A stretch of 64,000 nucleotides of DNA from an uncultured Thomasclavelia sp. (GCF_944324745.1 NZ_CALUXO010000046.1:1-64000); one strand, 5' to 3'. Shown: positions 37,201 through 46,045, numbered from the stretch's first letter. The notes: generated by a model not told the origin, from the letters alone. Numbers and translations are program-made.

Positions 37201-37226
37201 AAGAGGAGTGGCAATACTCCTCTTTT
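37201..37226 (+). terminator. Terminator of glgCDA
   Basis: AAGAGGAGT / ACTCCTCTT stem with Ts. Confidence 0.85.
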
Positions 37227-37275
37227 GCTTAAAAATAATTAATCACAATTACATGAAAATATACGGAGGAACGAG

Positions 37276-38058
37276 ATGATAAAAGCAATTTTTTTTGATA
37301 TTGATGGGACTTTAATATCAAAGCAACAAACTTGCATTAGTGAACAGGTAATAAAAGCATTAAAACAATTACAGGAAAAGGGAATTAAATTATTTATTGC
37401 TAGTGGGCGCCATTATTTAGAAATGGAAGAATTAGGAATTAACCAACAGTTTACTTTTGATGGTTATTTAACGATAAATGGTGGTTATTGTTTTAATCAA
37501 GATGGTGTTATTTATAAAAATCCCATTGATCCCGATGATGTAGCAAGAATTGTTGCCTATGTTCAAAAACAACATTTAGCCTGCAGTTTTGTTGAAAGCA
37601 ATAATTTATATATTAATCTAATAGATGATTATGTTATTGCGGCTCAAAAAGCCATTAATACATCGTTGCCACCAGTTAAAGATATCACTAGGGCTTTAAA
37701 GAATGATATTTATCAAATAGATCCATTTGTAGGGAAAGAGGAGATAGCTAAATTAGTTGCTTTGCTTAAACATTGTAAATACACTAAATGGCATGATGGT
37801 GCTTATGATATTATCCCAAAGGTTGGTGGAAAGAAAGCAGGAATAAAAGCCGTGTTGGATCATTACGGAATCGAACTTGCGGAAACGATGGCTTTTGGTG
37901 ATGGTCATAATGATTTAGAAATGTTGGAATATGTTGGAACTGGTATTTGTATGGCCAATGGGCACCCAGAAACTCTTGAACGTAGTGATTATGTGACAGA
38001 TACTGTCGAAAATGATGGGATTGTAAAAGCATTGTCACATTTTGGCTTAATTGATTGA
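37276..38058 (+). CDS. Cof-type HAD phosphatase
   Basis: 260 residues. Motifs are FFDIDGTLIS (Asp nucleophile), IASGRHY, KKAGIK and FGDGHNDLEMLEYVG. It most resembles the genes at 45240 and 12173 in this window (same NGG/NDGIVKALxHF ending). GGAGG precedes the ATG. It is placed after the glycogen operon with its own upstream space; a sugar-phosphate substrate is plausible but unproven. Confidence 0.88.
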   Translation: MIKAIFFDIDGTLISKQQTCISEQVIKALKQLQEKGIKLFIASGRHYLEMEELGINQQFTFDGYLTINGGYCFNQDGVIYKNPIDPDDVARIVAYVQKQHLACSFVESNNLYINLIDDYVIAAQKAINTSLPPVKDITRALKNDIYQIDPFVGKEEIAKLVALLKHCKYTKWHDGAYDIIPKVGGKKAGIKAVLDHYGIELAETMAFGDGHNDLEMLEYVGTGICMANGHPETLERSDYVTDTVENDGIVKALSHFGLID

Positions 38059-38121
38059 GAAAATATGGTTGTAATAATCTAATTAGTTGTGTAAAATGGG
38101 GTTAGTAAGGAGAGAGTGATA

Positions 38122-38655
38122 ATGAAAAAATCAATCCTGTTACTTATGGTAACTGTATTGCTGGTAACCTTAACAGCCTGCGGAGCGCAGGATAAAAAAG
38201 TGAATTTACAAAAAACCGGAGAATTATATACAACAGAAGAAGGCGTTAGTTTTTATTATCCCAGTGATTATGAAATATCGGTATCTTCTAACCCTGAGGT
38301 GACTGATTATAATACGGTTGAATTTAATAAAGATAATAATACTTTGTATTTTTTAGTAGTAAATGATGAAAGTGATAATGTAGCTTCTGATAAAAGTGAA
38401 TTATATACTGGTGTCTTAGAACAAGGACAGGCTAGTAATATTGAAGTATCGAAACCAGTTTTAAATAGTGGTTTGGATGTGTATCAATATATTTATGAAT
38501 ATAGTGATACCGGAATAAAGAATAAAGAGATTGTTTATTTTTTAGACGATGTTACATATATCTATGGATACCGTTCTGTCAAAGATGAGTTTGAAAAAAA
38601 TGAAGCAGACATGACTGTTTATTTAGAAAGCTTTTCAATGACGGCAGGTAAATAA
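38122..38655 (+). CDS. Lipoprotein of unknown function
   Basis: 177 residues from the ATG at 38122 (GGAGAGAG upstream; a GTG two codons earlier is less likely). A basic start, hydrophobic stretch and lipobox LTAC predict a lipid-anchored extracellular protein. The mature part (TTEEGVSFYYPSDYEISVSS...DKSELYTGVLEQGQ...YIYGYRSVKDEFEKNEADM...LESFSM) looks like a PsbP/DUF-type beta sheet fold, but I do not recognise a family. It precedes the cysS leader. Confidence 0.7.
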   Translation: MKKSILLLMVTVLLVTLTACGAQDKKVNLQKTGELYTTEEGVSFYYPSDYEISVSSNPEVTDYNTVEFNKDNNTLYFLVVNDESDNVASDKSELYTGVLEQGQASNIEVSKPVLNSGLDVYQYIYEYSDTGIKNKEIVYFLDDVTYIYGYRSVKDEFEKNEADMTVYLESFSMTAGK

Positions 38656-38818
38656 GTTGTATTTTAGGGGATATTTTGTTAAGATTAAAATACAAATTAA
38701 ATTTACGAGGGCAGATTATAGCTGCTTGATGGTAGAAGAAATAAAATGGATAAGATAAAAGCATCTGCTATCGAGAAATCATTGATAGTATTATGCTTTT
38801 TTATTTATGGAGGTTATG
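38656..38818 (+). promoter_or_regulatory. Structured leader with terminator directly before cysS
   Basis: Hairpins visible: TTGTATTTTA / TAAAATACAA (about 38656-38694), and GCAG / CTGC (38711-38725). The terminator pairs AAAAGCAT (38757-38764) with ATGCTTTT (38793-38800), and GCTATC (38767-38772) with GATAGT (38784-38789), then Ts. GCAGAT (38711-38716) could instead pair with ATCTGC (38763-38768), which would break the terminator. The terminator ends about 10 bases before the cysS ribosome site, leaving no room for a promoter. It is either an attenuator or simply the lipoprotein's terminator with read-through. No T-box core is present. Confidence 0.4.
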
Positions 38819-40156
38819 ATGAAACTATTTAATACACTAACAAATAAAAAAGAGGATTTTAAGCCGATTAAAGAGGGAGAAGTTAGTATTTATGTCTGTG
38901 GACCAACGGTTTATAATCATGCTCATATCGGAAATACCCGACCAATGATCGTTTTTGATGTTTTAAGAAGAACGTTCGAATACTTAGGTTATAAAGTTAC
39001 TTTTGTTTCTAATTTTACTGATGTTGATGATAAAATCATCAAAGCTGCTAAACAAGAAGGAATCAGTGAAAAAGAGTTAACAGATAAATATATTAAAGCT
39101 TATGAAGATGTTCGGCGGGATTTAAATTTATTATTTCCAACTTATGCCCCACGAGTTACCAATACCATGGATGCCATTATTAAATTTATTGATGGTTTAG
39201 TAAAAGATGGATATGCTTATGTTGTTGATGGTGATGTTTATTTTAGAGTTACCAAAATTCATGAATATGGACAGTTATCAGGAATTAGAATTGAAGATTT
39301 AATTGCCGGTGCCAGTGAACGAGTAGATGATAATGATAAAAAAGAAGCACCTGTTGATTTTGCTTTATGGAAAAAAACTGATGAAGGAATTCAATTTGAT
39401 AGTCCGTGGTCTAAAGGGAGACCTGGCTGGCATACTGAGTGTGTAGTTATGATCAATGATATTTTTGAAAATGGATTAATTGATATTCATGGAGGGGGAC
39501 AGGACTTAAAATTCCCACATCATGAAAATGAAATCGCTCAATCAATGGCATGCCACCATCATCCAATTGCTCATACTTGGATGCATAATCAAATGATCAA
39601 TATTGATAATCAAAAAATGTCAAAATCATTAGGAAATGTTGTTTGGGCTAAAGATATGATCAAACAGCTTGGATGTAATGTTTATAAATGGCTAATGCTA
39701 TCTAGTCATTATCGTAACCCATTAAATCTGACTGATGATGTAGTTACTAATGTAAAAAAAGAAGTTGCTAAAGTAGATAATGTTATCAAAACAGTTTCTT
39801 TATATTTGCAGGTAAATCATGTTGCTGACTGTGATTATGATAAAGCAACAGTAGATGAAATGGTAGCGGCATTGGAAGATGATTTAAATACTTCATTAGC
39901 ATTAACAAATATCTTAAATCAGGTAAAAAAATTAAATCAATTATTTAGACAAAAAGATAAAGACAATCAGGCTATCAGTCAAAATTATCAAACTTTACTA
40001 AAAATGGTTGATGTGATGGGCTTTGTCTATCATCCAAAACAGTTAAATGATGAAGAATTAAAATTATATCAAGATTGGAATGAAGCTAAAGCTAATAAAG
40101 ATTTTGATACTGCTGATAAATTACGTAGTCAGTTAATCGAAAAGGAGATTATTTAA
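38819..40156 (+). CDS. cysS: Cysteinyl-tRNA synthetase
   Basis: Class I synthetase, about 445 residues from the ATG at 38819 (GGAGG upstream; earlier in-frame ATGs overlap that site). YVCGPTVYNHAHIGNTRPMI contains the HIGH motif and zinc Cys. GWHTECVVM, GGGQDLKFPHHENE and the KMSKSLGN loop are all present. It starts the conserved Firmicutes block cysS-mrnC-rlmB-sigma-rpmG-secE-nusG. Confidence 0.96.
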   Translation: MKLFNTLTNKKEDFKPIKEGEVSIYVCGPTVYNHAHIGNTRPMIVFDVLRRTFEYLGYKVTFVSNFTDVDDKIIKAAKQEGISEKELTDKYIKAYEDVRRDLNLLFPTYAPRVTNTMDAIIKFIDGLVKDGYAYVVDGDVYFRVTKIHEYGQLSGIRIEDLIAGASERVDDNDKKEAPVDFALWKKTDEGIQFDSPWSKGRPGWHTECVVMINDIFENGLIDIHGGGQDLKFPHHENEIAQSMACHHHPIAHTWMHNQMINIDNQKMSKSLGNVVWAKDMIKQLGCNVYKWLMLSSHYRNPLNLTDDVVTNVKKEVAKVDNVIKTVSLYLQVNHVADCDYDKATVDEMVAALEDDLNTSLALTNILNQVKKLNQLFRQKDKDNQAISQNYQTLLKMVDVMGFVYHPKQLNDEELKLYQDWNEAKANKDFDTADKLRSQLIEKEII

Positions 40157-40533
40157 TGCGCCCGGATTTGATGAATCCTAGTGTCTTAGCTTATTTAGGT
40201 GATAGTGTTTTTGAAGTGATGGTACGAAGTTATTTGATCAAAGAAAGTGGTTTGGCTAAAACTCATGAACTTCAAAAGGAAACAGTGAAATATGTTACTT
40301 CAATAGCACAATCTAATTTTATGCATGCAATGTTAAAAGAAGGTTTTTTTAGTGAAGATGAAATAGCGATTTATAAACGTGGACGAAATACCAAAGGAAG
40401 TAAAAATGAAAAAATCGAACATCTGCATTCAACGGGCTTTGAAGCAATTATCGGGACATTATATTTATTAGAAGATTTCAAGCGAATAGATGAGATATTT
40501 TCGCGATACAAAAGCTATATAAAAGGTAAATAA
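40156..40533 (+). CDS. mrnC: Mini-ribonuclease III
   Basis: 125 residues with the RNase III catalytic domain only and no dsRNA-binding domain. LAYLGDSVFEVMVRSYLI holds the first acidic residues, and GFEAIIGTLYLL the later Glu/Asp. It matures 23S rRNA precursor ends. The start overlaps the cysS stop by one base. Confidence 0.93.
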   Translation: MRPDLMNPSVLAYLGDSVFEVMVRSYLIKESGLAKTHELQKETVKYVTSIAQSNFMHAMLKEGFFSEDEIAIYKRGRNTKGSKNEKIEHLHSTGFEAIIGTLYLLEDFKRIDEIFSRYKSYIKGK

Positions 40534-40570
40534 AAAAGAGATAAATTTGAGACGAAAATAGGTGAAAAAT

Positions 40571-41296
40571 ATGAAACAATATATATATGGTAAAAACACG
40601 ATATTAGAAGCTTTAAAGGGAGAAAAACGTGTATATACTGTGTATATCCAAAACAATTTTAAAGACAACAAAATTATTGAACTTTGCAAAAGAAAAAATG
40701 TTCCATGTCGACGAATTGACAAGTCAGAATTTATCAAACGGGTTGGAAATGTCGTTCATCAAGGTATTATAGCTGAAGTTGAGGGCTATCGCTATTATTC
40801 GCTTGATGAAATAATTACCGCTATTCCTGAAGATAAACAGCCATTGTTGCTAATGCTTGATGGATTGGAAGATCCCCATAATTTAGGGGCAATTTTAAGA
40901 ACTTGCGATGCTATTGGGGTTGATGGAGTTATTATTGGTAAAAAGCGTAGCGTTGGATTAAACGCCACAGTTGCCAAAGTGTCCACTGGAGCAATTGATC
41001 ATGTAAAGGTTGCTCAAGTAACTAATTTATCAAGAACTTTAGAAGAATTAAAAAAACGTTCATTTTGGGTAGTTGGTTGTGAATTAAATCAATCTCAAGA
41101 TTATCGGGCGATTGATTATAATATGCCATTAGTTGTAGTGATTGGATCTGAAGGTTTTGGAATTTCACGGCTGGTAAAAGAAAAATGTGATTTTAATGTT
41201 GTTTTACCAATGGTTGGACATGTTACTTCATTAAATGCATCAGTAGCCACAGCAGTGATTTTATATCAGGTATATAACTCACGTAACCCTTTATAA
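40571..41296 (+). CDS. rlmB: 23S rRNA 2'-O-methyltransferase RlmB (SpoU family)
   Basis: About 241 residues. An N-terminal substrate domain (YIYGKNTILEALKGEKRVYTVYI) is followed by the SPOUT knot with LDGLEDPHNLGAILRTCDAIGVDGVII, VVVIGSEGFGISRLV and the final PMVGHVTSLNASVATAVILYQV. AGGTGA supports the ATG at 40571. Bacillus has yacP (rae1) between this gene and sigH; here the sigma gene follows after 18 bases. Confidence 0.93.
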   Translation: MKQYIYGKNTILEALKGEKRVYTVYIQNNFKDNKIIELCKRKNVPCRRIDKSEFIKRVGNVVHQGIIAEVEGYRYYSLDEIITAIPEDKQPLLLMLDGLEDPHNLGAILRTCDAIGVDGVIIGKKRSVGLNATVAKVSTGAIDHVKVAQVTNLSRTLEELKKRSFWVVGCELNQSQDYRAIDYNMPLVVVIGSEGFGISRLVKEKCDFNVVLPMVGHVTSLNASVATAVILYQVYNSRNPL

Positions 41297-41314
41297 GCAG
41301 AAGGGAGGTAACCA

Positions 41315-41914
41315 ATGAATGGTTACAGCGTTGAGGAATTGTATTATTTATATTTACAGGGCTGTCCGATTGCCAAAGAATATTTGATAAAGTATATATA
41401 TCAGCAAATAGCGATTATTTTAACGCATTATTATTATGGTGGTTTATATCGTGATGAACAGGAAGATTATATACAAATTATCATGATGCGTATTTGTAAG
41501 TCTTTAAATAATTATCGGCCCGATAAAGGGATGGCAGTTAAGAGTTTTATATCAATGTTAATTGAAAGTGCAATTAAATCGGTAGTAGTAAAAAAACGTG
41601 GACGTGTCATTCGGGAAAGAAAAAAAGTTTATTCATTAGATGATTATTGTGATAAAGATCAGCGCTTACGCTATGTTGATAATATCAGTGATAATCAAGA
41701 TCCTAATCAATATTGGCTTCAACAGGAATGGTATCAGGCAATCGATGCCTATATTTTAAAACAGTGTTCAAAATTTGAACAGGAAGTTGTTAAGTATCAC
41801 AAAATGGGTTTAAGTAATAATGATATTGCCAAGAAGTTAAAAGTTGATATTCGAAGCATTTATAATGCTAATTATCGAATTCATCGTAAACTGGCAAAAT
41901 TTAAATCTATTTGA
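41315..41914 (+). CDS. RNA polymerase sigma factor in the sigH position
   Basis: 199 residues. Region 2 is around DEQEDYIQIIMMRICKSLNNYRPDKGMAVKSFISMLIESAIKSVV, and region 4 is the helix-turn-helix FEQEVVKYHKMGLSNNDIAKKLKVDIRSIYNANYRIHRKL. Its place between rlmB and rpmG is that of Bacillus sigH, the early-sporulation sigma factor, so SigH-like is the likely identity. The sequence is diverged and no symbol is assigned. GGGAGGT precedes the ATG. Confidence 0.85.
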   Translation: MNGYSVEELYYLYLQGCPIAKEYLIKYIYQQIAIILTHYYYGGLYRDEQEDYIQIIMMRICKSLNNYRPDKGMAVKSFISMLIESAIKSVVVKKRGRVIRERKKVYSLDDYCDKDQRLRYVDNISDNQDPNQYWLQQEWYQAIDAYILKQCSKFEQEVVKYHKMGLSNNDIAKKLKVDIRSIYNANYRIHRKLAKFKSI

Positions 41915-41939
41915 CTATCATTTACTTTTGTGTTAAATT
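41911..41939 (+). promoter_or_regulatory. Promoter of rpmG-secE-nusG
   Basis: TTGACT (41911-41916, overlapping the sigma factor stop), 17 bp, TAAATT (41934-41939). Confidence 0.5.
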
Positions 41940-41966
41940 AATATAACGTAGAAATGAGCTGATAAA

Positions 41967-42116
41967 ATGAAAGAAAAAGTGATTTTAGTATGTACGGAGT
42001 GTTTATCTCGAAATTATACAATTACTAAAAATAAACGAGTTAATGTAAAAAGATTAGAACTAAATAAATATTGTAAAAGATGTGGACGCCACACTTTACA
42101 CAAAGAAACTAAATAG
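41967..42116 (+). CDS. rpmG: 50S ribosomal protein L33
   Basis: 49 residues. The zinc-binding (C+) form has CTECLSRNY near the start and [14 protein letters not shown] at the end. The middle [21 protein letters not shown] is typical L33. The ribosome site is weak. It lies 12 bases before secE, the usual arrangement. Confidence 0.93.
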   Translation: MKEKVILVCTECLSRNYTITKNKRVNVKRLELNKYCKRCGRHTLHKETK

Positions 42117-42128
42117 GGAGGATTAGGT

Positions 42129-42317
42129 GTGAAATTTCGTGATTGGTTTACTTTAAAAGGTATTAGAAGTGAAATTAAGAAAATTAGTTGGTTATCAAAA
42201 AAAGAATTAGCCCAAAATTCAGCAATTGTATTAGCTTTTTGTTTTATAATGGGATTATACTTCTTTGCAGGTGATGCCATTATTGCATTTATTTTAAGAA
42301 CATTGGGGATGAATTAA
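42129..42317 (+). CDS. secE: Preprotein translocase subunit SecE
   Basis: 62 residues with one membrane helix (about 32-52). The amphipathic EIKKISWLSKKELAQNS in front of it is the SecE signature. The start is GTG with GGGAGGATTAG upstream. It is part of SecYEG. Followed one base later by nusG. Confidence 0.9.
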   Translation: MKFRDWFTLKGIRSEIKKISWLSKKELAQNSAIVLAFCFIMGLYFFAGDAIIAFILRTLGMN

Positions 42318-42318
42318 T

Positions 42319-42873
42319 ATGACAGGAATGAATGATGAAGGAAGACGCTGGTATGTAGTTAATACATATTCAGGTCATGAAAATAAGGTTAAAGAAAATC
42401 TAGAAAAACGTGTTGAATCAATGGGGTTGCAAGATGTTTTATTTCAAATTGTAATTCCTGAACATGTTGAAACTGAAATTAAAGATGGTAAAAAAATCAA
42501 TAAGACCAAAAATATGTTCCCTGGATATGTTTTAGTGGAAATGATCATGACTGATGAAGCATGGTATGTCGTACGTAATACATCTGGGGTTACTGGATTT
42601 ATTGGTTCTTCTGGTGGTGGGGCGAAACCATTTCCACTTCCAAAAAGTGAATTAGAGCCAATTTTAAAGAAAATGGGTATTAGCAGTGAAATATCAGTTG
42701 ATTATGAACCAGGTGATCAAGTAAAAGTTGTGGCTGGTCCATTTGCTGGTAAGAGTGGTAAAGTTGAATCTATTGATACTGAAAAGGAACAAGCTAAAGT
42801 ATTAATTGACTTTTTAGGAAATTTAACACCAATTGAAATAGATTTAGTTCAGTTAGAAAAGGCGGATTTGTAA
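42319..42873 (+). CDS. nusG: Transcription termination/antitermination factor NusG
   Basis: 184 residues. The NGN domain begins RRWYVVNTYSGHENKVKENLEKR and has NMFPGYVLVEM and VRNTSGVTGFIG. The C-terminal KOW domain has YEPGDQVKVVAGPFAGKSGKVESID. It couples RNA polymerase with ribosome or Rho. Followed by a terminator. Confidence 0.96.
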   Translation: MTGMNDEGRRWYVVNTYSGHENKVKENLEKRVESMGLQDVLFQIVIPEHVETEIKDGKKINKTKNMFPGYVLVEMIMTDEAWYVVRNTSGVTGFIGSSGGGAKPFPLPKSELEPILKKMGISSEISVDYEPGDQVKVVAGPFAGKSGKVESIDTEKEQAKVLIDFLGNLTPIEIDLVQLEKADL

Positions 42874-42888
42874 TTAAATCCGTTTTTT
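42863..42888 (+). terminator. Terminator of nusG
   Basis: CGGATTT / AAATCCG stem with T6. Confidence 0.85.
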
Positions 42889-43201
42889 ATTTTTGATGGT
42901 AATTTTATGGTAAAAAAAGGTATAAAAAGTCTTTTTTAGGTAATTATTAGTGTATAAAAAATATTTTTTCAAAATTTGAAAAAAATTGAAAATGAATTTT
43001 TTATCTTAAAATGTCATTTGTAAAAATAAAAAAATGCGCAGTAAGTCAAGGCTTTTTCAGAATTTTATGATGTGATAAAATGTTTTATATATTAAACATC
43101 TTATTTAATAATTGAAATTTCTGCGATTATATCGATAAAATTTGCAATTTTAAATAAAATATGATATTATGCAAAAGACGTTTAAGATAGGAAGTGAATT
43201 A
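42889..43201 (+). promoter_or_regulatory. AT-rich upstream region of the NlpC/P60 gene
   Basis: This stretch has no gene. It holds a 21 bp palindrome (42964-42984, TTTTTTCAAA-A-TTTGAAAAAA). Its core TTTTCA-N5-TGAAAA is the same pattern as upstream of the GH20 gene. A TATGATATTAT stretch near 43160 could be a -10. No riboswitch pattern (including a ydaO-type) was recognised. Confidence 0.35.
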
Positions 43202-44629
43202 ATGAAAGAAAAACGTAAAAAACAATTAGTTGATTTTATTAATGAAAACATTATCAAACGGAAAGCTATGTTCATCCCAATTTTAGGGGTGTCTGTATTT
43301 ATGTTAGTAGGTTACGCTGCAATCGATAAAGAAGCGCCGGTTATCGTTTCTAATCGAGTTGAAGTGCCTTACGGTGAAAAATTGGATTTAGACGTGATTA
43401 ATATAACTGATAATCAAGATTCAAGAGAAGATCTAACAATTGAAGCTAAGGTTAATCAAGTTAATGTTGATCAATTAGGTGTTTATAATTTAGAAGTTCA
43501 AGCTACTGATGCTTCTTTAAATACAACTACTAAAACAGTTAGTGTGGCAGTTGTTGATAATGAGGCACCGGAATTCAAAGTAGCTGGGTCAACAAAAGGT
43601 TATATTGTTCAAGTTCCTATTAATGGAAGCAATGATATAACTAGTTATGTAACCGCAACAGATAATGTTGATGGTGACGTTTCACCATTTATTGAAGCTA
43701 GTCAACCTTTGGATGCTAGCCAAGCTGGAATTCAAGATATCACTTTAACAGTTACTGACTCATCAGGTAACGTTAGTGAAAAAACATTTGAATTTGCTGT
43801 TTCTGATTTAACAGCTCCAGTTGTAACTTTACCACAAGGTAATGATATTACAATTGATTATGGAACAGAGTTTAAATTAGAAAATTATTTAGTAGCTACT
43901 GATGATATGTCAGCTGTAACTAATACTGTTAGTGGAACAGTTGATACCACTAAAGAAAATGAAGTACAAACAATTGAAGTTGTTACTGCTGATGAATCAC
44001 AAAATGAAGTTCATACTACTTTAAACTTCACAGTTAAAGATATTAGTGGACCACAAATCACTTTATCAACTGCTGCTGTTGAAGTTGAAAAAGATGCGGC
44101 TTTTGATCCTCGTCAATATTTAGTATCAGCGATTGATAATAAAGATGGCGATGTTACTGCTAATGTAGCTGTAAGTGGTATTGATACAAGTAGTACAGGT
44201 GATAAAACGGTAACCTTTACAGTTAGTGATAGTACTGGAAATCAATCTAGCGCTAATTTAACGGTTAAAGTTTATACACCAGGAAGTAAAATTTTAGAGA
44301 CAGCATATACTAAATTAGGTACTCCTTATGTTTATGGAGCTAGTGGACCAAATTCATTTGATTGCTCAGGATTTACTTCATGGGTATATCGTCAACATGG
44401 AATCTCTATTGCCAGAACGGCTCAAGGACAATCACAAGGTGGGACACCAGTAGATCGTGCTAATCTGCAGCCAGGTGATTTAGTTTTCTTTGGTTCTAGT
44501 ACAAGTAACATTACTCATGTTGGTATTTATGTTGGTAATGGACAAATGGTACATGCGCCACATACAGGTGATGTTGTAAAAGTATCTAGTTTAAATCGTA
44601 ACTATGTCTGTGCTAGAAGATATCTATAA
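43202..44629 (+). CDS. Ig-like repeat protein with NlpC/P60 peptidoglycan hydrolase domain
   Basis: 475 residues from the ATG at 43202 (AGGAAGTGA upstream). A basic start and membrane helix (about 25-45) are a signal anchor. Four DUF5011/HYR-like beta-sandwich repeats follow (each with a pattern like DNxDGDVTxxVxxSxxxDTSxxGxxxxxxTVTDxSGN). The C-terminal NlpC/P60 domain has catalytic Cys in NSFDCSGFTSWVY, His in THVGIYVGNG and a further His in MVHAPHTG. It probably cuts gamma-D-Glu-diamino acid bonds in the wall. A terminator follows. Confidence 0.9.
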   Translation: MKEKRKKQLVDFINENIIKRKAMFIPILGVSVFMLVGYAAIDKEAPVIVSNRVEVPYGEKLDLDVINITDNQDSREDLTIEAKVNQVNVDQLGVYNLEVQATDASLNTTTKTVSVAVVDNEAPEFKVAGSTKGYIVQVPINGSNDITSYVTATDNVDGDVSPFIEASQPLDASQAGIQDITLTVTDSSGNVSEKTFEFAVSDLTAPVVTLPQGNDITIDYGTEFKLENYLVATDDMSAVTNTVSGTVDTTKENEVQTIEVVTADESQNEVHTTLNFTVKDISGPQITLSTAAVEVEKDAAFDPRQYLVSAIDNKDGDVTANVAVSGIDTSSTGDKTVTFTVSDSTGNQSSANLTVKVYTPGSKILETAYTKLGTPYVYGASGPNSFDCSGFTSWVYRQHGISIARTAQGQSQGGTPVDRANLQPGDLVFFGSSTSNITHVGIYVGNGQMVHAPHTGDVVKVSSLNRNYVCARRYL

Positions 44630-44640
44630 CAACAATTTGA

Positions 44641-44667
44641 GAAGGGACATTTGTCTCTTCTTTTTTT
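44641..44667 (+). terminator. Terminator of the NlpC/P60 gene
   Basis: GAAG-GACA / TGTC-CTTC stem, then seven Ts. Confidence 0.8.
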
Positions 44668-44700
44668 ATTTGCCGGCATATGCTATATAGGAGGGGTAAA

Positions 44701-45174
44701 ATGAATCAATTTGATATTATTAGAGTTTTATGTCGACAAAATCCTCAGGCTTATGCTTTAATACGGGGACCTTTAATTACAGGTTCAATGCTGGCATATC
44801 CCTTTGAAGATGGAACAATTGTTGTTGTAGAAGCTCAGGGTCTACCGGTTACAGGATGTAATTTAGGAATTCATGCTATTCACATTCATGAAGGCAGCAG
44901 CTGTTCAGGTGAAGGAGATAATGCTTTTAGTCAGGTAGGTGGCCACTATAGTACTAATACTTGTCCACATCCATATCATGCTGGCGATTTGCCACCGCTT
45001 TTTTCAAGTGATGGTCGGGCCTGGATGGCCGTATATATTGATAAATTTACACCTGAGGACATCGTTGGAAAGACGATTGTAATTCATCAAAATTTAGATG
45101 ATTTTACGACGCAGCCATCTGGAAATGCTGGTAAAATTATTGCTTGTGGTCAAATTATGCAATTATATCAATAA
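44701..45174 (+). CDS. Cu/Zn superoxide dismutase-like protein without export signal
   Basis: 157 residues from the ATG at 44701 (GGAGGGG upstream). SodC-family metal ligands are all recognisable: HIHEGSSC (Cu His pair), GGHYS (bridging His), HPYHAGDL (Zn His and Asp) and VIHQNLDD (last Cu His), with the SGNAGKIIACG closing motif. Cys residues for the structural disulfide appear present (SSCSG, ACG). Bacterial SodC is normally exported, but no signal peptide or lipobox is visible here. It may be cytosolic, or act as a metal-binding or spore-associated protein. Confidence 0.82.
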   Translation: MNQFDIIRVLCRQNPQAYALIRGPLITGSMLAYPFEDGTIVVVEAQGLPVTGCNLGIHAIHIHEGSSCSGEGDNAFSQVGGHYSTNTCPHPYHAGDLPPLFSSDGRAWMAVYIDKFTPEDIVGKTIVIHQNLDDFTTQPSGNAGKIIACGQIMQLYQ

Positions 45175-45239
45175 TATTTACATTTCCTAAGTTAAATATT
45201 AACTTTAATTGTGTTACAATAAACACGCGGAGGTAAAAA

Positions 45240-46031
45240 ATGGGTAAATTATTATTTTTTGATATTGATGGTACATTGATAGAATGTAATCAAGGAATTT
45301 ATGCAATTACTGATAATATCAGAGTTGCATTAGATCAATTAAAAGCTAACGGACATGATGTTTTTTTAGCGACTGGCCGTTGTAAATGTTTCATTACTGA
45401 TGGAGTTATGAACTACCCATTTAGCGGGTATGTAACATGTAATGGTGGATATGTTGAATATTTAAATAAACCAATTTATAAGGCTGTAGTTCCAAGTGAA
45501 GCGATTAAAGCAACAATGGAATTAGCCCGGCAATATAATTTAAATTATTATTTTGAAAGTAGTGATTATATCTATGTTCGTGATCGCAATGATCCTCGAC
45601 ATATTGAATTTGCGGATAATTGGGGAATGAAACCAGAGACTATTATTGATGATTTTGATCCTGAGGCCATTGAAACCTATATTGGAATGATTGTAGTTAA
45701 TGATAAAAGTGATATTCCAGTTATGGTTGAAAAATTAAGTCCATATTTTGATGTTCAAAGACATCAAAGCGATTATTCGTTTGACTTGACTTTAAAAGGT
45801 GTATCTAAAGCGGTTGGAATTGAAAAGCTTGTCGAGCGGTTGAATCGTAAGATTGATGATACGATTGCTTTTGGTGATGGACGAAATGATATTGAAATGT
45901 TAGAAACGGTTGGAATTGGTGTGGCAATGGGAAATGCGGTCCCAGAAGCTAAGGCCGTTGCTGATTATGAAACTGATCGAATTGAAAATGATGGGATCGT
46001 TAAAGCTTTAGAACATTTTAAATTATTATAA
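45240..46031 (+). CDS. Cof-type HAD phosphatase
   Basis: 263 residues. Motifs are FFDIDGTLIE, LATGRCK, KGVSKAVG and FGDGRNDIEMLETVG. CGGAGGT precedes the ATG. It shares the NDGIVKALEHF end with the gene at 37276. It is followed 14 bases later by a glycerophosphodiester phosphodiesterase gene, so the two may be co-transcribed; a polyol- or glycerol-phosphate substrate is possible. Confidence 0.88.
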   Translation: MGKLLFFDIDGTLIECNQGIYAITDNIRVALDQLKANGHDVFLATGRCKCFITDGVMNYPFSGYVTCNGGYVEYLNKPIYKAVVPSEAIKATMELARQYNLNYYFESSDYIYVRDRNDPRHIEFADNWGMKPETIIDDFDPEAIETYIGMIVVNDKSDIPVMVEKLSPYFDVQRHQSDYSFDLTLKGVSKAVGIEKLVERLNRKIDDTIAFGDGRNDIEMLETVGIGVAMGNAVPEAKAVADYETDRIENDGIVKALEHFKLL

Positions 46032-46045
46032 TTGGAGATTTGAAT

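Noticed and set aside
38656-38818. T-box in front of cysS
   Set aside because: No AGTA/GNTG apical motif, specifier or TGGN core could be found.
42889-43201. ydaO-type (c-di-AMP) riboswitch upstream of the NlpC/P60 gene
   Set aside because: Such hydrolases often have one, but the region is nearly all A/T and lacks the conserved G-rich blocks.
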